Shown here: piece by piece, positions 1 to 8,459 of the stretch
Position numbering within the stretch: position 1 is the first letter of the stretch
Layout: every line of letters begins with the position of its first letter
Source: Bacteroidales bacterium
GTDB lineage: Bacteria; Bacteroidota; Bacteroidia; Bacteroidales; GCA-2748055
DNA: 16,110 nt
Direction: 5' to 3'
Assembly: GCA_020636775.1 (NCBI GenBank)
Contig: JACJXF010000025.1
Span: 1 to 16,110, forward strand
Translations under genes and position numbers: made by a program
Notes under the pieces: model-generated
What the model saw: the letters and a program-made list of their open reading frames with translations, nothing else
Database searches by the model: none
Told to the model about the DNA's origin: nothing

Positions 1-1274
1 GTTTTGGTTATAAAGTAAGCGATTTATATGAACTGAAAAGAGTTTCACCCGGCTACCGCATGTTTTTCGGGGAAGATGATTATTTGGATGTCCCGGCAAA
101 TATGGATGAGCTCTACGCTACTTTCGAATCGATAGAAAAAGGCAGTGCTGCACGCTTGAAGACATTTCTTGATAAAGCTGAATACAAGTATGATATTGGT
201 GTAAATAAAATTGTTTATCTCCCGGGAAATTCACCATTGGAGCTTGTTCGATGGGATTTTATTAAAGGACTTTTTAAATTCGATTTTTTTCGTTCCGTAA
301 CCTCCTATGTTCATTCTGAATTCAAGGATCCCCGTCTCAGACAAATTCTTGAATTTCCTGTAATTTTCCTCGGCGCTCCCCCTCAAAAAACACCAGCCCT
401 CTATACCCTTATGAATTATGCCGATCTGAAGCTGGGGACCTGGTATCCGGTTGGGGGTATGTACAGCGTTGTTGAAGCCATGAAAAAAGTGGCGGAAGAA
501 CAGGGCGCGGAATTTTATCTGGATTCTCCTGTTGAGAAAATCCTTATGAACAACAGTAAGGCAAAGGCATTGGTGGTGAATGGAAAGGAATATCCAGCAG
601 ATACAATTGTTGGTGCAGGCGATTATCATCATATTGAATATCAGCTGCTTCCGGAAGAGTTTCGTCAATATTCCGAAAAATATTGGGATAAGCGCGTCAT
701 GGCACCCTCTTCTCTATTGTTTTACCTGGGAGTTAACAAGAAGCTCAAAGGACTCCTTCATCATAATCTCTTTTTTGATGAGGACTTTATCAGGCATGCC
801 GCTGAGATTTATGAGAAGCCTCAATGGCCAACGAATCCCGCCATCTATGTTTCCTGCAATGCCAGTACTGACCCATCTGTTGCACCGGAAGGACACGACA
901 ACCTGATTATCCTTATTCCGGTTGCCCCGGGCCTGGAAGATTCGGAGAGTACGAGGGAGTTTTATTATGATCTGATAATAAAGAGACTCGAAAAAATTAC
1001 CAAACAAAAAATTGGTGAGAATGTTGTATATAAGAAGTCTTATGCTCACAATGATTTTATAAACGATTACCATTCCTACAAAGGAAATGCCTATGGTCTG
1101 GCAAATACTCTTTTGCAAACCGCTTTTCTTAAACCCAAAATGAAAAGCAATAAGGTAAGCAATCTGTTTTACACTGGTCAGCTTACCGTCCCGGGACCGG
1201 GAGTACCTCCGACCATTATTTCCGGACAGGTGGTAGCCTCTGAAATTGACAAATACTTCAGGAAAAAGTCATGA
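1..1274 (+). CDS. crtI: Phytoene desaturase CrtI, partial (N-terminus outside window)
   Basis: This enzyme is a flavin-dependent desaturase that converts phytoene towards lycopene at the membrane. The reading frame is open from base 3 and continues out of the window. The first ATG, at 60, is internal, because the residues before it (a DLYELKRVSPGYR stretch) already fit the family. About 423 residues are present. The family is usually near 490, so roughly 70-90 residues, including the N-terminal GxGxxG dinucleotide-binding motif, lie upstream. The C-terminal CrtI-type signature is clear: NLFYTGQLTVPGPGVPP followed by TIISGQ near the end. The stop codon overlaps the crtB start in ATGA, so the two are probably translationally coupled. 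A related desaturase such as CrtN or CrtD is possible from sequence alone, but the adjacent crtB, crtZ and cyclase favour CrtI. Confidence 0.93.
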   Translation, partial: FGYKVSDLYELKRVSPGYRMFFGEDDYLDVPANMDELYATFESIEKGSAARLKTFLDKAEYKYDIGVNKIVYLPGNSPLELVRWDFIKGLFKFDFFRSVTSYVHSEFKDPRLRQILEFPVIFLGAPPQKTPALYTLMNYADLKLGTWYPVGGMYSVVEAMKKVAEEQGAEFYLDSPVEKILMNNSKAKALVVNGKEYPADTIVGAGDYHHIEYQLLPEEFRQYSEKYWDKRVMAPSSLLFYLGVNKKLKGLLHHNLFFDEDFIRHAAEIYEKPQWPTNPAIYVSCNASTDPSVAPEGHDNLIILIPVAPGLEDSESTREFYYDLIIKRLEKITKQKIGENVVYKKSYAHNDFINDYHSYKGNAYGLANTLLQTAFLKPKMKSNKVSNLFYTGQLTVPGPGVPPTIISGQVVASEIDKYFRKKS

Positions 1275-2107
1275 AAATTATTTACGATAATGTTTCTTAC
1301 AAAGTAAGTAAGCTTTTTACCGAAGCCTACAGTACCTCTTTTGGTCTTGGTATCAGCAGGCTGGGAGAAGAGTTACGCATGCCTGTCTATGCTATTTATG
1401 GATTTGTAAGGCTGGCGGATGAAATTGTCGACTCTTTCCACGATTATAATAAGGAAGAGCTGTTTAAAAGATTTTGCCTTGAGGTCGACAGAGCACTGGA
1501 AGAAAAGATTAGTCTTAACCCAATCCTGAACAGTTTCCAGGAGGTTGTTCACAAATACCATATCGAGAAGGAGCTGATTGATACTTTTCTGCGAAGCATG
1601 GAGATGGACTTAACCGAGAAGCAATACGACCGCGAAAGCTTTAACACCTATGTCCTGGGTTCTGCCGAAGTTGTTGGACTCATGTGTCTCCGGGTATTTG
1701 TAAACGGAGACGAAAAATCCTACCAGGAACTCAAGCCCCTCGGAATGAGCCTCGGCGCTGCTTACCAGAAGATAAATTTCCTTCGGGATATAAAAGCCGA
1801 CTTTGAGGGAATGGGAAGAGAATACTTCCCCTGTTTTAAACTGGAAAATTTCGACGATAAGGAAAAAGGATATATTGAAAAGGAAATTGAAAGGGATTTT
1901 AAGACTGGCCTGCAGGGTATACGGAAGCTTCCGGCCAGTTCTGCCTTCGGAGTGTACCTATCCTATGTATATTATTACAGTCTTTTTGAAAGAATACGAA
2001 AAACTCCTGCATCTGTACTCATCACAAAGAGGATACGAATTCCTGATTTTGTGAAATATCTGCTTATGTTAAAGGCAAACTTTATGTATAAGTTTAAAAT
2101 GATTTAA
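1271..2107 (+). CDS. crtB: Phytoene synthase CrtB
   Basis: CrtB condenses two geranylgeranyl diphosphates to phytoene, the first committed carotenoid step. The 278-residue protein is a complete squalene/phytoene synthase-type enzyme. Both Mg-diphosphate aspartate motifs are visible: DEIVD at residues 50-54 within RLADEIVD, and RDIKAD at residues 172-177 followed by the GREYFP region. The stretch around residues 127-140 (YVLGSAEVVG) matches the conserved helix before the second motif. The start is fixed by the 4-nt overlap with crtI. crtZ follows after 11 nt. A squalene synthase role is unlikely given the neighbours. Confidence 0.95.
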   Translation: MKIIYDNVSYKVSKLFTEAYSTSFGLGISRLGEELRMPVYAIYGFVRLADEIVDSFHDYNKEELFKRFCLEVDRALEEKISLNPILNSFQEVVHKYHIEKELIDTFLRSMEMDLTEKQYDRESFNTYVLGSAEVVGLMCLRVFVNGDEKSYQELKPLGMSLGAAYQKINFLRDIKADFEGMGREYFPCFKLENFDDKEKGYIEKEIERDFKTGLQGIRKLPASSAFGVYLSYVYYYSLFERIRKTPASVLITKRIRIPDFVKYLLMLKANFMYKFKMI

Positions 2108-2118
2108 AAATCAATAAT

Positions 2119-2583
2119 ATGAACATGAATATATTTTTAATTATAGCCATTGTTCTGGGCTCATTTCTGTTCATGGAATTCGTTGCCTGGTTCACCCATA
2201 AATTTGTAATGCACGGCTTCCTTTGGATTTTACACAAAGACCATCATACCCGGGAACATGAGCCTTTTGAATGGAACGATCTCTTTGCACTGATTTTTGC
2301 TCTGCCAAGTATATTACTGATCGTGGCAGGATCGGTGAATTTTGATTACCGGTTCTGGATGGGCCTTGGTATAGCCATGTATGGTCTGGCGTACTTTCTG
2401 TTCCATGATGTTCTGGTGCACAGGAGGCTTAAAATCCTTGACAAAATAGACAATAATTATTTCCGTGCAGTGGTTAAAGCTCATAATGATCATCACCTGG
2501 GCGGGGAGAATTTTGGATTCATTCTGATGATTCCCTGGAAGTATTTCAGAGATAAATCACTGGCCCAAAGAGGAAAATATTAA
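2119..2583 (+). CDS. crtZ: Beta-carotene hydroxylase CrtZ
   Basis: CrtZ is a non-haem di-iron membrane hydroxylase that adds 3- and 3'-hydroxyl groups to beta-carotene, giving cryptoxanthin and zeaxanthin. The 154-residue protein has all four histidine clusters of the family: H27-x4-H32, H39-xx-HH (39-43), H96-x4-H101 and H122-xx-HH (122-126). Hydrophobic helices near residues 4-24, 56-72 and 80-96 fit the membrane fold. It lies 11 nt after crtB and 2 nt before the cyclase, inside one operon. The start Met is the first of two (MNMN), and Met3 would change little. There is no recognisable Shine-Dalgarno sequence, only the A/T-rich leader usual in Bacteroidota. Confidence 0.93.
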   Translation: MNMNIFLIIAIVLGSFLFMEFVAWFTHKFVMHGFLWILHKDHHTREHEPFEWNDLFALIFALPSILLIVAGSVNFDYRFWMGLGIAMYGLAYFLFHDVLVHRRLKILDKIDNNYFRAVVKAHNDHHLGGENFGFILMIPWKYFRDKSLAQRGKY

Positions 2584-2585
2584 AC

Positions 2586-3281
2586 ATGTCAACATACCTT
2601 CTTGTAAATATACTGGCCTTCAGCATTCCTTTTGTTTTAAGCTTTGATAAGAAGGTGCATTTCTATACACAGTGGAAATATCTCTTCCCCTCGTTTTTCC
2701 TTACCATGCTGCTTTTTATTCCATGGGATGTTTTTTTTACAGTCCACGGTATATGGGGATTTAATGAACTCCATCTTTCAGGCATATATTTATTTCACCT
2801 TCCCCTTGAAGAATGGCTTTTCTTTATAGTTGTTCCGTATGCTTCTGTGTTTACTTATGAGGTTTTTATTGCCTATCTCCAAAGGGATTATCTGGAAAAA
2901 TATTCGAAGAAAATCAGCATGATATTGATAATTGTGCTGTTAGCCGGAGGAATATATTACTTCCACAAGGCTTACACTGCAAGTGCTTTTCTTCTGGCCG
3001 CCCTTGCCGTTTTCCTGAACCAGTTTGTGTTTAAGGTAAAATTTATGGGAAGATTTTATTTTGCCTACCTGGTTATACTCATTCCTTTTCTGCTGGTGAA
3101 CGGCGTCCTTACCGGCTCCTTTATACATCAGGAAATAGTCTGGTACAACAATGCCGAGAATCTTGCTCTCAGAATTGGAACCATTCCTGTTGAGGATAGT
3201 GTTTACGGACTTCTGCTGATCCTTATGAATGTTTCGTTTTACGAGTATTTCAGGGGAGGTAAAATTAGAAACTCAGCTTAA
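2586..3281 (+). CDS. crtYcd: Lycopene cyclase, fused CrtYc-CrtYd type
   Basis: This protein cyclises the ends of lycopene to beta-ionone rings, supplying the substrate for CrtZ. The 231-residue integral membrane protein carries two lycopene-cyclase domains in tandem, each with its acidic signature: HLPLEEWLFF at about residues 71-80 and IPVEDSVYG at about residues 200-208. This is the CrtYc/CrtYd architecture, which is heterodimeric in actinobacteria and fused in archaea, fungi and some Bacteroidota. It is not the flavin-type CrtY or CrtL, because no Rossmann motif is present. About six hydrophobic helices are visible. It closes the crt operon. Its last 17 nt overlap the 3' end of the convergent outer-membrane protein gene. 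Confidence 0.9.
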   Translation: MSTYLLVNILAFSIPFVLSFDKKVHFYTQWKYLFPSFFLTMLLFIPWDVFFTVHGIWGFNELHLSGIYLFHLPLEEWLFFIVVPYASVFTYEVFIAYLQRDYLEKYSKKISMILIIVLLAGGIYYFHKAYTASAFLLAALAVFLNQFVFKVKFMGRFYFAYLVILIPFLLVNGVLTGSFIHQEIVWYNNAENLALRIGTIPVEDSVYGLLLILMNVSFYEYFRGGKIRNSA

Positions 3282-4446
3282 ACCTGATAAATCCCATGAA
3301 CAGGGATTGTCTTTTCTTCTCACCGGTAACAGCATCAGGGATTTTCCCGCTAAAATACTGGCTGATAAAACTGAATTCCATGTTTTGTGAAACAGAATAA
3401 TTCACTGAAGGACCTGTAAAAAAGCCTTTTATTTCCGGGAATATCATGCATGACAAATTAGCGTTGAGCAGGGGGGTAAAGGGATAAGAAATATTGGCAA
3501 AAACAGAGACATCAGTAAATGCCAGTTTTTTCACATTCAGATCCCCCGAATACCATGAATAGAAGTCGCTGATTCCGGAGGATTTGTCGGAGTAGTGATA
3601 TAATCCCTCCACCTGCAAATACAGAGAATTCTTTAGCATGTAATCGGCCCCAATTCCGGCAAGGAATACTGAGGCCGTATCGCCCTGATTCCTGATGGGT
3701 TTAAAATAGCTTGCCTCCCCTTTGAACCCGGCAGAGCTGATATGTCCGGAAAAACCTGTTCCGAAAACGAAATCCTGACTCTCAAACAGCCCGTAGAGAA
3801 ACTGAAAGTCATATCCGAATTTATTAAAGCGATAATATGCGGCAGAGGTAATGTTCTGATTATGGTCAGCTTTTGCTGCCAGCTCAAGGGATGAGGCGGC
3901 ACCTGTATAGTATTGTAACCTGATGGCGTCACTTCCCGGTTTTTCCACATAGTCGAAATCAAAATAATTCTGAACATTAAAAATGTCGTTTGGGTTCCAG
4001 ACGTAATTCAAGCCCCAGTTAATTCTTTGCCTTCCCAGGGTTCCAACAAAACTCCCTCTGGAATAGCTGAAATAAATTCTGTCGATAGCAGTATTCAACA
4101 GAAAGGATTTTTCAGATAAAAGATTTACTGAAAGATCCATAATGCCTCCATCCTTTTCAAATGAAGCCGCGTAAGAAGGAATATATTTTACACTTTCCCC
4201 ATAAACTAATCGGGTTCTGAGCTGAGTTGAAAAGCTGAAGTGTTCGTTTGGGTACCAGAAATAGTTAATCCGGTTGTGAATAAGGTTATCTGAAATCCAG
4301 TTTCCATTCAGGCTGTCGATCATTACCGACTGCAGGTTGGAAATATATGATTCGAACGAGTGCTTAGAGCCCTCCTCCTGAGCAAAGGATGGTATGGAAA
4401 GATTAGACCAGACAATAATTATAAGCAGACGGGATAACCGAATCAT
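3265..4446 (-). CDS. Outer-membrane beta-barrel protein of an ABC/LolA-like export operon
   Basis: The 393-residue protein begins with a signal peptide cleaved near SFA-QE (residues 20-24) and ends in FIRFKLSF, an aromatic C-terminal strand typical of BAM-assembled barrels. Between them are alternating hydrophobic strands. Residues 138-145 (GRQRINWG), 150-157 (WNPNDIFN) and 170-177 (PGSDAIRL) form a conserved block that I associate with barrel proteins encoded beside LolA-like carriers and FtsX or MMPL exporters (similar to DUF1302-type proteins). Its start overlaps the ATPase stop in ATGA, so it is coupled to the ABC operon as its last gene. A role as the outer-membrane step of that export route is inferred from context. 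The substrate is unknown. Confidence 0.75.
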   Translation of the reverse strand: MIRLSRLLIIIVWSNLSIPSFAQEEGSKHSFESYISNLQSVMIDSLNGNWISDNLIHNRINYFWYPNEHFSFSTQLRTRLVYGESVKYIPSYAASFEKDGGIMDLSVNLLSEKSFLLNTAIDRIYFSYSRGSFVGTLGRQRINWGLNYVWNPNDIFNVQNYFDFDYVEKPGSDAIRLQYYTGAASSLELAAKADHNQNITSAAYYRFNKFGYDFQFLYGLFESQDFVFGTGFSGHISSAGFKGEASYFKPIRNQGDTASVFLAGIGADYMLKNSLYLQVEGLYHYSDKSSGISDFYSWYSGDLNVKKLAFTDVSVFANISYPFTPLLNANLSCMIFPEIKGFFTGPSVNYSVSQNMEFSFISQYFSGKIPDAVTGEKKRQSLFMGFIRFKLSF

Positions 4447-5138
4447 TTCTTTAGCTCTTTGGTTTCGTCGCTGATAACTTTACCGTCTTCCACCCGGATC
4501 ACCCTTCTTGCCTTATTTACTACTCTGGCATCATGAGTGGAAAAAATAAAGCTGATATTTTCTTCCCGGTTTAGTTTCTCCATTATTTCCAGCAGGTTCT
4601 CGGTTGATTTTGAATCGAGGTTTGCGGTTGGTTCATCAGCCAGAACGAATTTTGGCTTTGATGCCAGAGCTCTGGCAACTGCAACCCGCTGTTGTTGTCC
4701 GCCCGAAAGTTTTCCGGGACGACTGTTAATTCTGTCACCAAGCCCAACCGCCTCGAGCAATTCACGCGTCCGGCTCTCCCTTTCTTTTTTTGGACGGCCC
4801 TGCAGGTGCATGATAAATTCGACGTTTTCTCCTGCAGTAAGGACGGGAATCAGATTATAGCTCTGAAAGACAAAGCCAATATTATTCATTCTGAAATCGA
4901 TAAGTCTTGAGGAGCTTAAATCATTAATATTGACATTGTCAATAATTACCTCTCCGCTGCTTGGCTTGTCAAGGCCGCCAATGATATTCAGAAGGGTTGT
5001 TTTCCCTGATCCTGAAGGCCCGACAACTGCCGTAAATTCTCCCTCTTCAAAGGAAAGATCAATTCCGTTTACTGCTTTTACTTCCACCTCTGTTTCCTGG
5101 TAGAATTTGTGCAGGTTTGTAACTGTTATTATTTTCAT
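4443..5138 (-). CDS. ABC transporter ATPase, LolD/MacB type
   Basis: This is the ATPase partner of the two FtsX-type permeases encoded just upstream. The 231-residue protein has every ABC motif: Walker A GPSGSGKT (40-47), Q-loop Gln92 in FQSYNLIP, signature LSGGQQQR (144-151), Walker B FVLADE (164-169) followed by the D-loop NLDS, and the switch His202 in STHD. The short single-domain layout and the sequence fit the LolD/FtsE/MacB-NBD group, which drives periplasmic mechanotransmission and not pore transport. It starts 32 nt after the preceding permease gene and overlaps the next gene by 4 nt. Calling it LolD would be premature, since the genuine LolCDE system may be elsewhere in the genome. 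Confidence 0.92.
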   Translation of the reverse strand: MKIITVTNLHKFYQETEVEVKAVNGIDLSFEEGEFTAVVGPSGSGKTTLLNIIGGLDKPSSGEVIIDNVNINDLSSSRLIDFRMNNIGFVFQSYNLIPVLTAGENVEFIMHLQGRPKKERESRTRELLEAVGLGDRINSRPGKLSGGQQQRVAVARALASKPKFVLADEPTANLDSKSTENLLEIMEKLNREENISFIFSTHDARVVNKARRVIRVEDGKVISDETKELKK

Positions 5139-5170
5139 GCCTGTTATATTGAATAGTATTTTACTTTTTT

Positions 5171-6397
5171 TTAAACATCTGTGCGCACCGCTTCAGCAGG
5201 ATTTAGTCTCAGAGCCTTAAGGGCAGGGAAAACGGATGCCGCAATTCCTGTAAGAATAACCAACAGACTAACTCCCAGAATCATTTTTGGCTGAATGACG
5301 GTGTAGATAACTGAATCATATCCCAGAGCGGCGAAACCCTTCCCATATAAGCCTGAAAGATCAATGCCTCTGGTACTGTAAATCACCGAAACCCAGGCCC
5401 CTGTTATTATACCCAAAACTCCTCCTGTAAGAGAAAGAAAAATGGTTTCCAGCATTATCATCATGAATACTCTTAATTTATTCATTCCAACGGCCATAAG
5501 CATTCCTATTTCGCGTATTCGTTCAAGGATAACCATAAGCATTGTGTTTACAATTCCAAAACCGAGGGCAAGCAGAATGATGATGATAAAAATGTACATA
5601 TACACGTCCATGGTTTCGGTAAGATATCCTAATTCAGGCATAATTTCCCTCCATTCCTTTACATCCAGCCCGGGATATGTTTTTTTGAGGAGGTTTGCAA
5701 GGGGAGAGCTGTCCTGTGTGTCTCCCATATATATAGCAATTTCATGTGCTGAACCTTCCGGCAGACCGGTCATTTGAAGGATGTCATCATACCGGATAAA
5801 TGCTGTTGATTCATCAAAGACCGTACTCACAGTTTTAAAGATTCCACCGACGCGGTATTGGTAATACACCGGCTGACCCGATACATTGAGAATTCCCACA
5901 ACTATTTTTGAACCGGTTTTTAAATCAAGCTTTTCAGCAAGCTTTTCTCCGATGACAATTGGCTTCCCTCTTTTCAAATCTTCAAGATAGCTTCCGGCAA
6001 TTAACTTTTCTTTTATATCGGTAACCTCGGCTTCCTTTTCAGGATCGACACCCATTAACTCAATTCCGCTTCCTTTTTCGGCCGAGTTTACAATGGCGTT
6101 TACAATCAATCGTTTACTGGCATTAACAACGCCTGCCTGCTGCCTGATATATGCGAGGCGAACGTCTGCCGAATCCATATAATTATCAATTTCATTTACT
6201 TTATCAAATGCAGGGGTATGCAATTGTATATGAGACACCTCGGTTTTTATAGCCGATTTAAGCCTCTGGTTGGCCATTCCGCGGTAAAAAGCCATTGTGA
6301 AAACACCGGCAAATACGCCAAGCGACATGGCGATTATTACAACGCTGCTTCTGAGCTTGTTACGCCAAACATTTCTCCATGAAACGATCCAGATCAT
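5171..6397 (-). CDS. FtsX/LolCE-type ABC permease (second of two)
   Basis: The 408-residue permease has one N-terminal membrane helix (about 17-38), a large periplasmic domain (about 39-264) and three C-terminal helices (about 266-290, 313-340, 371-392). This is the four-helix MacB/LolC/LolE fold. The conserved cytoplasmic coupling segment ERIREIGMLMAVG lies at 292-304, and the tail RLNPAEAVRTDV is typical. It is distantly similar throughout to the permease encoded upstream (both open with a WRNxWRNK motif and have the same helix layout), so the two probably form a heterodimer. It has no ATPase domain of its own, so it is not a fused MacB, and it would use the ATPase encoded 32 nt downstream. 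Confidence 0.9.
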   Translation of the reverse strand: MIWIVSWRNVWRNKLRSSVVIIAMSLGVFAGVFTMAFYRGMANQRLKSAIKTEVSHIQLHTPAFDKVNEIDNYMDSADVRLAYIRQQAGVVNASKRLIVNAIVNSAEKGSGIELMGVDPEKEAEVTDIKEKLIAGSYLEDLKRGKPIVIGEKLAEKLDLKTGSKIVVGILNVSGQPVYYQYRVGGIFKTVSTVFDESTAFIRYDDILQMTGLPEGSAHEIAIYMGDTQDSSPLANLLKKTYPGLDVKEWREIMPELGYLTETMDVYMYIFIIIILLALGFGIVNTMLMVILERIREIGMLMAVGMNKLRVFMMIMLETIFLSLTGGVLGIITGAWVSVIYSTRGIDLSGLYGKGFAALGYDSVIYTVIQPKMILGVSLLVILTGIAASVFPALKALRLNPAEAVRTDV

Positions 6398-6421
6398 TTT
6401 TATAAAATTAAGTTCACTGTT

Positions 6422-7639
6422 CTAATTTCTCATCCACTTAATTATATTCAGACTTAGTGCTGAAGCAAGCGGGTAAAGAGAAACGAGCAGAGTAATTGCG
6501 AAAACGGTTATCATTTGATGCGTGAATATTTTAGGTGCAGCCGTGAAATACATAAATGGTTCAATTCCCATATCGGTCATGGCCTGTGCAGCTGAACCCG
6601 TAAGAGGCAAAGGATGATGAATGAAATATATGATCATGGGTATGCTTACAATGATTCCTGAAAACACCCCGATAATTCCGATGTATACGGTTTCCATAAA
6701 TAGAATAATACCCAGTTTATATTTTTGCATACCCACGGCAACCATAATTGCCAGTTCCTTTCTCCTTTCGGCAATCATCATGATAATTGTCCCCAGAATT
6801 CCAAAACCAATTATTATGTACAGAATAGCCTTCATAACTAATCCTCCGGCACGGTCGCCATTAATCATCTGAACCAGTTCAGGCTGCATTTCATCCCAGC
6901 TCATGGCTGTATAGGCGGGATTTAATTTACTGCGGATATTTTTCAGAACCCTGCTTACATCCGAATAATCACTTACCATTATTACAATAGAGGTAATCAT
7001 ACCATCGGCAGAATAAAATTCCCTGGCTCTTTGAATATCCATGTAACAGAAACGTTTATTTAATTCCGGAGAAGGGAAATTCAGTATTCCTTCAACAACA
7101 AATTTATCTGCTTCGTTACTGCCATAATATCCCTGGCTCAACATTACAATCGTATCGCCCACGCCTGCATCCAAATTCTGAGCAAGCTCTCTGGCAAGAA
7201 GAATTCCACGGCTTCCCTGCTCGAGGAACTTTCCATTAACCACCCATTTCGACAGCTCAGTAATTTTATTTTCCTGCTCAGGCTCCACGCCTACAACCAT
7301 CACCGCCTGGGTTTTATCCCCTGATGAGGCAAGAGCAAAAGATTCGAGACGCTCACTGCTCATGCTTATGCCATCCGTTTCCCTGACCAGCAGGTTAAGG
7401 GAGTCATCAGCCTGAAATGAATAATACAGGGTTTTATTTTCCCAGTAATCCTTGTCATGAATCTGTATATAGCCTGAGTAGAATTTAACAACATTATTAA
7501 TCATGCTGATATAAGAGCCTTCCTGCATGGAACTCATAATGATGGCAATCAATACTCCAAAAAATATTGAAGAAACGGTTATCAGGGTGCGCCTTTTGTT
7601 CCGCCATAAATTTCGCCATGCTATTATATAATTTTTCAT
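6422..7639 (-). CDS. FtsX/LolCE-type ABC permease (first of two)
   Basis: The 405-residue protein has the same four-helix layout as its downstream neighbour: helix 1 at about 19-36, a periplasmic domain from about 37 to 266, and helices near 268-290, 312-338 and 374-396. The coupling segment ERRKELAIMVAVG is at 291-303. It begins WRNLWRNKRRTL, close to the start of the second permease. It lies 17 nt after the LolA-like gene and 24 nt before the next permease gene. Its C-terminus lacks the xPxxALR-like tail of the partner, so the two are not interchangeable. By family knowledge such a pair would extract a lipid-like molecule from the inner membrane. The cargo is not visible. Confidence 0.9.
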   Translation of the reverse strand: MKNYIIAWRNLWRNKRRTLITVSSIFFGVLIAIIMSSMQEGSYISMINNVVKFYSGYIQIHDKDYWENKTLYYSFQADDSLNLLVRETDGISMSSERLESFALASSGDKTQAVMVVGVEPEQENKITELSKWVVNGKFLEQGSRGILLARELAQNLDAGVGDTIVMLSQGYYGSNEADKFVVEGILNFPSPELNKRFCYMDIQRAREFYSADGMITSIVIMVSDYSDVSRVLKNIRSKLNPAYTAMSWDEMQPELVQMINGDRAGGLVMKAILYIIIGFGILGTIIMMIAERRKELAIMVAVGMQKYKLGIILFMETVYIGIIGVFSGIIVSIPMIIYFIHHPLPLTGSAAQAMTDMGIEPFMYFTAAPKIFTHQMITVFAITLLVSLYPLASALSLNIIKWMRN

Positions 7640-7656
7640 TTCCTTTTATTTGGAAT

Positions 7657-8418
7657 TTATCGAATGGATTTCATGTTCTGTAGGGAAAAAAATGAATCAT
7701 CCATATTCTGATTGAACCGGATCGTCTTGATTTCCAGTTTGGTACTTTGATCCTTTTTATTAACCGGCACAATTTCGAATGTGGAGGGAAGGCTTCTGTC
7801 CCCAAAATTCTTAATATCCGACATGGTCTCAACATTTACCAGTTCACCATCCTCATCATAATATTCATTTCTCATGGTATAATAATCCTTCACAGAAATC
7901 CAGCTTATTATTTTTCCCCATACAACCACAGCATCTTCTGTGGGAATGAGCTGTATTTTATAACATTCGTAACCGCCCATGTTTTCTTTTCCCTCAATTG
8001 TCTGCTCGTAATCGTCAACAATAGAGGATTGTTTTACAAGATCATCATTGGTAACATCGGAGCCCATCCATGACTGCATCATCATGGAAGGAGGAATCTT
8101 GATCATTCTGTCGACCGAGGGAACCCAGTTCCACATTTCTGTTTTTCGTTTAAGGAATACCTGACCTTTTTCCTTTGCTGGCTCAGTTATGTATATCAAC
8201 GAATAGTCATTCCCCTTACTCCATGATTTAAATGCTATGCTTCTGTCCCATTTAGGCCTGTGAACCGTCATGGTCATTTCAGAATAATTCGATTTTCCCT
8301 GAATAAGATCATTTGCCTTCCTTACAATCTCCTTTGCATCCTGGGCCTTTGCGCTGGCCGAGAACAATAGCAGTATAAGATAGAAAGCTCCCTGTTTTAT
8401 CATATTATGGATATTCAT
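7657..8418 (-). CDS. LolA-like periplasmic carrier (outer-membrane lipoprotein-sorting family)
   Basis: This is a secreted protein of the LolA-like/outer-membrane lipoprotein-sorting family, predicted to shuttle a lipid or lipoprotein between the inner-membrane ABC complex and the outer membrane. A signal peptide with a YLILLLFSASAKA core is followed by an AQD mature start. Family hallmarks are the KxxxMWNWVPS segment, RMIKIPPS and the SWMGSDVTNDDL block. The frame stays open to an ATG at 8442 (261 residues). I prefer the Met at 8418 (253 residues) because an A-rich leader precedes it and the signal peptide is more normal; Met at 8403 is also possible. It follows the TetR gene closely and precedes the permeases by 17 nt. 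It is not classical LolA, which lacks this GSD block. Confidence 0.85.
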   Translation of the reverse strand: MNIHNMIKQGAFYLILLLFSASAKAQDAKEIVRKANDLIQGKSNYSEMTMTVHRPKWDRSIAFKSWSKGNDYSLIYITEPAKEKGQVFLKRKTEMWNWVPSVDRMIKIPPSMMMQSWMGSDVTNDDLVKQSSIVDDYEQTIEGKENMGGYECYKIQLIPTEDAVVVWGKIISWISVKDYYTMRNEYYDEDGELVNVETMSDIKNFGDRSLPSTFEIVPVNKKDQSTKLEIKTIRFNQNMDDSFFSLQNMKSIR

Positions 8419-8459
8419 TTTATTAATTTTTGATAATTGCATACCGGTATTTCATTATT

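Noticed and set aside
60..1274. Complete crtI starting at the ATG at 60
   Set aside because: The frame is open upstream with family-like residues, and the product would lack the whole FAD-binding N-terminus. It is a partial gene cut by the window edge.
4443..7639. Calling the ABC genes a MacAB-TolC antibiotic efflux system
   Set aside because: There is no MacA-like membrane-fusion protein and no TolC family member. The permeases lack a fused ATPase, and a LolA-like carrier is present instead.
8441..8450. Perfect palindrome ATACCGGTAT before the LolA-like gene as a second operator
   Set aside because: A 10-bp palindrome is too short to stand out by itself, and it does not share the TGAC/GTCA half-sites of the strong operator.
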